Positions 47,606-64,000 of a stretch of 64,000 nt of DNA are shown here, piece after piece. Made by a program: the position numbers and the translations under genes. A model generated the notes under the pieces. It ran no database searches, was not told where the DNA came from, and saw only the letters and a list, made by a program, of their open reading frames with translations. Position 1 is the stretch's first letter. Every line of letters begins with the position of its first letter. Location of the stretch: NCBI GenBank assembly GCA_963693365.1, contig CAVNZM010000001.1, positions 4,216,001 to 4,280,000 of the forward strand, given 5' to 3'. Source of the DNA: Amoebidium appalachense (Eukaryota > Ichthyosporea).

Positions 47606-48303
47606 ACATGTACACCCACCCACCCACCCACCCTCCCACCCTCCCACCCTCCCCCACCCCAATCCCCCTTCTACCACACACTGGCACAGACTGTGGTAAA
47701 CGGTACACCACACCCACTCCTACACCTATACCCGCATTCGATATTACACACACCCACGCGTGGCGGACACACCCAGACCAAAGGCCAGCTGCATGCACAA
47801 CAACACAATATGGTCTTCTTTTTGCCAGCTAGCTCGTATGACAAAAAGATTGCTCTGGCTTCGACTGCGTCAAAAGCCAAGTTTTCATGCTCTGTTTAAA
47901 TGCATTCCCCCCCTTCGAATTCCCCCTGCCCCCCCCCCCCCCCTCCCCCCCCCCCCTCCCCTCCCCTCGGCCGGCTCCCTCCCTCCCCCAACCCAGTGGC
48001 ACCCACCACCGCCTCCTCCTCCCCCTTCATGGCCATAAACCAAAAACAAGCTTAAGAAACTCTTTGAAAAAATTAAGGGGAAAAACCGACCACCAGACGC
48101 CACACCTTTGATCACTGGCCCCTCAACCCCCCAGCTACCACACATCCTCGCGCACATACTTATATACAGAAGGAGCGGCTCTGGCAGTCCACAACTCATC
48201 CGGCTTACAAACAACAGAATCATTCTGCAAAAAGCAAATCATTCTGCTTTTGCCGAGCTTTAAGAATCGTTGAATTTCTGCTTTGAATCGCACCAAAACT
48301 GCA

Positions 48304-48343
<40 letters not shown>

Positions 48344-48809
48344 GGGGAGGGGGGCCTAGATTTAAAGGCTCGGGTGCACGGGCGATTTCATGATAAGATT
48401 CACACTGCTCACCGACTAGTATCCGGATGGCACAAGTAAGGGTATCTAATTGGTCTTAGTATCCGGTGTTTGTCTTATCTTGGGATTTACTAATTATATA
48501 GTGCGCGTGTTGCCCTCGAGTTTGAGGGCTAGGAGGGCGGGGGGCCCAAGGGGTTGGGGGATGGGGTGGTTTTACAGCTGCTGGGACGTGCAACAGCGGC
48601 CAATGAAAATGACAATCTTCTTCATCAATTTTATTGGCATGAATTTGCTGGCAATATTGCAGCATTTGGGAGTCGGACAACTGAGCGTTTATGACTTCCT
48701 GATGTACATGTGCATATGCAATAAACATAATGACCTTGGCCTCCTGAATATTCATACAGTTATACAGTAGTATAACCCCTTCATCCAGGTTTCAACTTTC
48801 AAACGACAG
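47055..48809. other. Intergenic region between convergent genes
   Basis: The region holds G-rich tracts near 47163-47200, a C run then CA repeat with CCCA units at 47569-47640, C-rich sequence at 47928-48020 and a G run of about 38 at 48305-48342. Between them is unique sequence. No gene was recognised; the two flanking genes end toward each other. Confidence 0.55.
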
Positions 48810-49323
48810 TTATGCTAAAGAGCTGCCTAAAAAATCTGATGGATTCGCGACATAACAGAAAAATCCCATTCGTGCATAAACAGCATCCAAACAAGTACTC
48901 ATTTCACCCTCAGAACCACCAACCTCTTCTTCACCAGGCTTTCCATTCATTTCCAACACATCATCATTGCATCTATTCTCACTACTTCTAAACTCGCACA
49001 AATGAAGTTTTTCACTCCCCCACCCCGGAATTCTCCATGCCACCGAGACAACCAATGCGCCTCTACCGAGTGCCTTTAACAGTATTGTGTCTCTGATCAG
49101 TCCCAAGGCCTCAGGGAGCAGATAGCAGATAATGACTGTGGCCCCATTGGTGTCTGTGGCCGTGATGTCTTGGTGGCGAAACACCACACGGTCTGATACG
49201 CCCTGTGTGCACGGCAAACCCTCTGAGTAACAACTCATGCCAGCACCCCGTCTCCGACACACACACATACACACACTCATGCACACACACACACAACCAC
49301 ACATGCACACACGCACGCGCACA

Positions 49324-49355
<32 letters not shown>

Positions 49356-49506
49356 AAAAAAGAATAAATATAAAAATAAAATAAAATAAAACAAAATAAA
49401 AATAAAACGGAAACACAAACTGCAACAAAAACAAGAAAAAAACGAAACCAATAAAAAGCAGCCCCCCCCCCCCCCCCCCCCCCCCCCACCCACCCGCCCC
49501 TCTCGC

Positions 49507-49540
<34 letters not shown>

Positions 49541-49545
49541 CAAAG

Positions 49546-49585
<40 letters not shown>

Positions 49586-50851
49586 ACAATTAAAAACAAT
49601 TGACCAAATATACTCAAGTGGCAAGAAAAAAAAGGGCGGGGGAGGGGAAGAGGAAGGGGAGCCTTGCTAACGACCTCCAGTTCATCAAACAATGTCTCAA
49701 CATTCACCCGGTGTATAGTAAATCACAGTACCGCACACATGTTTGTACAACCACGGCACGTGCATGCGTATCTTAACACAATCTACCAAATAAAAAGAGA
49801 CACCCACCATTTCCGCAGCACATATTACAGCTTCAGTCAGTAGAGTATCATTCAGGTCCACCCCCAATCCCCTTACGTAAGGTAGCTCTTTGGCCAGCCG
49901 GCAAAGCACCCGGCCATCACCACACCCCAAGTCTATGATGTAACCTGCAAACCCCACCACATCAGTAACACAGGAAAAGGCTCAAACAAAAACGTTTACA
50001 CCAATGTGCACACGCACATAGATCACACACGTGTCACACATACACACAAATACAACACACGCACATGCACTTACACACACCCCAAACCCTACCACCCACC
50101 CACACCCAGCAAGTGCGGGCAAGCCCGCGCCTGCACATACACACAGGCACAAAGTATCTACATGCACACAAGCACACACGCACAGAAATCTGCCCCCTCC
50201 CTCACCCCCCTCCCCCCCCGTTCTCCTCCATCTCCTCTTCCTCTCCCTCCCTCCCCTCTCTTCTCCATCTGGCTAGTGCGCATTCTATGCGCCTACTTAC
50301 ATACCTGTGCAGCGAGGAGTAAAAAGGCAAAAATAAACGTGTGTGTGCATGCACGTGTATGTGAGCGCACTCCGGGTCCTGTGCTACAGAAGTACCAAGG
50401 GATAAAGAGCAGCTGAAAACCCGGCACGGAACCCCCCCCCCCCCCCCCCGAGGGGGGGAGGAGGAGGGGAGGGAAGGGGGGGGGGGGGGGGGGGGGGGGG
50501 CTGGACTCTGGGAAAGGAATGCGGGATGATTGGAGCGCCAGGATTGAGGGTAAGGGGAGCACATATTCTTCAAAGTAACCCCGGCACACATGCAGTGGAG
50601 TTTTCAAACAAAATACAGCTTAACCAAGCAAAAGTGCAGCCGGGGGGGGGGGGGGGAGGGGAGGGGGAAAGGGGGGGGGGGGGGGGGAGGGGGGGAGAGA
50701 GCAGGGGCGGGGAGAGAGGGCGGGGGATTCAATAAGAAGCTTAATTCTTTGTTGTCTTACCCGACTCTTTGGTCCGTTTTCTGAGGAAATTAACGACATG
50801 GTCGAGAACATCATCCGGGGTGGGCCTCCAAGGGCTAACGTAGCCTTGTGC
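48810..50851 (-). CDS. SAM-dependent methyltransferase, 5' exon missing
   Basis: A class I (Rossmann) methyltransferase that uses S-adenosylmethionine. Exons are 50851-50761, 49944-49808 and 49202-48810; phases join into at least 206 residues. The first has YVSPWRPTPDDVLDHVVNFL, then comes motif I IIDLGCGDGRVLCRLA, with the acidic motif II GVDLNDTLLTEA, and then GVSDRVVFRHQDI with ATVIICYLLPEALGLI. The xPTPxxVV-type lead before DLGCGDGR resembles small lysine methyltransferases of the FAM173/ATPSCKMT kind and related bacterial enzymes, but the target is not proven. The C-terminal segment after VVSVAWRIPGW is acidic and Cys-containing, ending at a TAA at 48810. The start codon lies in an exon to the right that I could not place; 50870-51100 has no convincing candidate. 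Confidence 0.75.
49462..49584 (+). repeat. C-runs followed by A-run
   Basis: Two C runs (about 49462-49487 and 49510-49536) and a run of more than 30 A lie in the methyltransferase intron. On the sense strand this reads T, then G, the same order as in other compound tracts. Confidence 0.95.
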
Positions 50852-52585
50852 CTGTTCACGCACACAAGATTAGGATGAGTGGAGTTATTACTGTAGCAGG
50901 GGTGTTTATCGGATCTCAGGAGCAGCTCCGATCCAGGCCATCCTCACACGAAAGAAAATACTAGTCACAAAGCCAACCAACAAGCCTATACCTTTTATTA
51001 CGCGAATTAACCAACCATGTTTCTGGCTTCAAACCTATCTCTGCACACGTCCCCATTCCCCCTTTACCGCCTGTGCCTTGGTTGATCTATGCACCTAACT
51101 TGGAAAGCTCGTGCAAAGAACCGTCGAAGTTAAACGGTTGTATGTGTCTTTATGCAGAAGGCGAAGACCTACCCAGTTATACGAGAAGAGTTTTTTCGTC
51201 TTTGTGGGGCAGCTTGCGTGCCAGGGGTTTTCCCTGTCTATGCCCTCACAGTCCTCCTCGTGCATACCGGACATATGGCTGTTGGGCAGCCAGGAGGGAA
51301 AAAAAATCTAGTGTAGTAGTTTTTGATGCAAGTAGTGGGACGGTTGGCTTTCAGATCCTCTTTCGTTTTTGCTGAATCGCCCAGCTGCTTTTTCTTAAAT
51401 ATTATTTTCTTTCTTATGTTTATGTTGTAGCTACCAATGACGGTGGGAGTTCGAATGTTCCTGGGATACAAGTGTTGTTGATGCAACAAGCAGACACACT
51501 GGGGCTATAGCTAAATGGGTAGCTAGAGCACCGTGAACAAACGGTTCTGACTGTCACTGCCGCACTAAGTTCAGTCAGGACAGCAGCTGTTTTTTTGACT
51601 CTCTGTTGCAGCCATGAGCCAGTATGGCTCAAGCAAATCACAAACTCAAACAGCCAATCGTAAATCTGCAAGGTTAAAACGCCTTTTTTGGCATATTTCG
51701 GCTTTCTGATTGGGTTTAAGCAACGGCAATTAAGGCTTCAAAGAAACGCTATATCTTCTGAACCATTGGTTTAACTTTTCTAAAACTTTTTAAAATAACG
51801 TAACTATTGGTACACTTAAGTTTAGGACTCAGCTTTACAACCAAAGTCACGTGCTTTACAGGTCTACACGAAGGGAGGGCCAAAAGACTTGGAATTTTCT
51901 CCTCGAGAGCGATTCTGATCGTTGCATGGAACCGATGACGTCATCCAGATTATGCGACAGATGACGAAAAAACTGCGACAAACTGCGGACCAATGGTTAC
52001 CCCTGGAATTACGTATTAGATAGAACACGCTTGATTGGCTCTCTGCGTATCGGCATTCATATTTAAATGATACGAAGCCAATCGCTAGGCGCACTGTGAT
52101 CCTATACCAACCAGCCTTAGCCGAATTTTAAAGTGGGGGGATCTGCCAAGCAAAGATTCGATGTTCAAGTTTGGATCTTGCTGATGGCTCACAAGATAAA
52201 TTAGATATGGTTATATAAGGCAAAATGATTGGTGATGTTGAAATACATGTTGTAATTGGTTTACAAGGCATCACCTTACGTAAGCTGGTGCGCCTGAATT
52301 TCTCTTGGGAGTCCCACAGCTTGGTGAGCCGTGTAAGCCGGACCGTAACGTTCAAAGTTGTCGCGGTACTCAGTGTGTGCTGTGTGGGCGTGTGGTACAC
52401 GGTACGAATGTAGTATTTAGTATTGGTTTTATTCCTGCTCTAACAGCATTACCATAAGAGGGAAACACACATACAAATTCCAAGACCTCACCTGAACGGG
52501 ACCATTTCTGTCACAAGATTCGTGCTGAAACACAAAGCAGGGCCCCGGTGAAAGATGCCTCCCAACTTGCTATCACTAGCGTAAA
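50852..52585. promoter_or_regulatory. Divergent intergenic region with CRE and CCAAT cluster
   Basis: The methyltransferase leaves to the left and the large gene to the right. The region is nearly free of simple repeats. It holds a perfect TGACGTCA at 51936-51943, CCAAT boxes (either strand) at about 51990, 52034, 52078, 52228 and 52255, and a TATA-like TATATAA at 52212-52218. CCAAT boxes bind NF-Y in many eukaryotes and TGACGTCA binds bZIP factors, so a promoter is likely. The unplaced first exon of the methyltransferase should lie in the left part. Confidence 0.45.

Positions 52586-64000
<11,415 letters not shown>

Noticed and set aside
49663-49707. Extra methyltransferase exon reading NVETLFDELE
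   Set aside because: There is no good acceptor before it, and the exons on either side join in phase directly at the expected family sequence AAEM-GVSDRV.

Overview
The window is nuclear DNA of a microbial eukaryote. The evidence is genes cut into many small exons by GT-AG introns of up to several kilobases, an ER membrane complex subunit (EMC10), a MYND zinc finger protein, and introns filled with homopolymer, dinucleotide and tetranucleotide repeats. I cannot name the organism; an intron-rich protist or alga, perhaps a unicellular relative of animals, would fit. No rRNA, tRNA, CRISPR array, prophage or viral gene was recognised. Most long open frames here are repeat artefacts (Cys-Val from TG repeats, His-Thr from CA repeats, Pro or Gly from C/G runs) and are left out.

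Layout, left to right. About 1.7-7.4 kb, minus: partial model of a gene for a protein with an N-terminal signal peptide. 7.8-9.6 kb, minus: unknown gene with a possible SWIM-type zinc finger. 10.3-17.2 kb, plus: EMC10, complete in 8 exons. 19.0-21.4 kb, minus: Ser/Thr/Pro-rich single-pass membrane protein, 5' end unresolved. 22.9-23.5 kb, minus: MYND zinc finger protein. 24.8-33.8 kb, minus: YtcJ-type metal-dependent amidohydrolase, complete in 14 exons. 34.8-44.5 kb, plus: amidase-signature enzyme, complete in 13 exons, divergent from the amidohydrolase. 45.8-47.1 kb, plus: intronless 413-residue protein with a charged coiled-coil tail. 48.8-50.9 kb, minus: SAM-dependent methyltransferase, first exon missing. 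52.6 kb to the right edge, plus: at least 13 exons of a protein of more than 1000 residues that I do not recognise. For the three enzymes and EMC10, splice phases add up to uninterrupted frames (522, 438, at least 206 and 252 residues), which supports the models.

The most unusual content is in the introns. A dispersed repeat family (about 16 copies or fragments, roughly 80-440 bp) has pol III box A/box B-like motifs, always ends in GCATTCAAA followed by a C run, and at all ten intronic loci lies in the sense direction of the host gene. Compound simple repeats keep one order, T then TG then G on one strand (C then CA then A on the other), and CA repeats often run straight into the CAG of a 3' splice site. 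These features together suggest repeats that either spread as part of introns or are kept because they help splicing.
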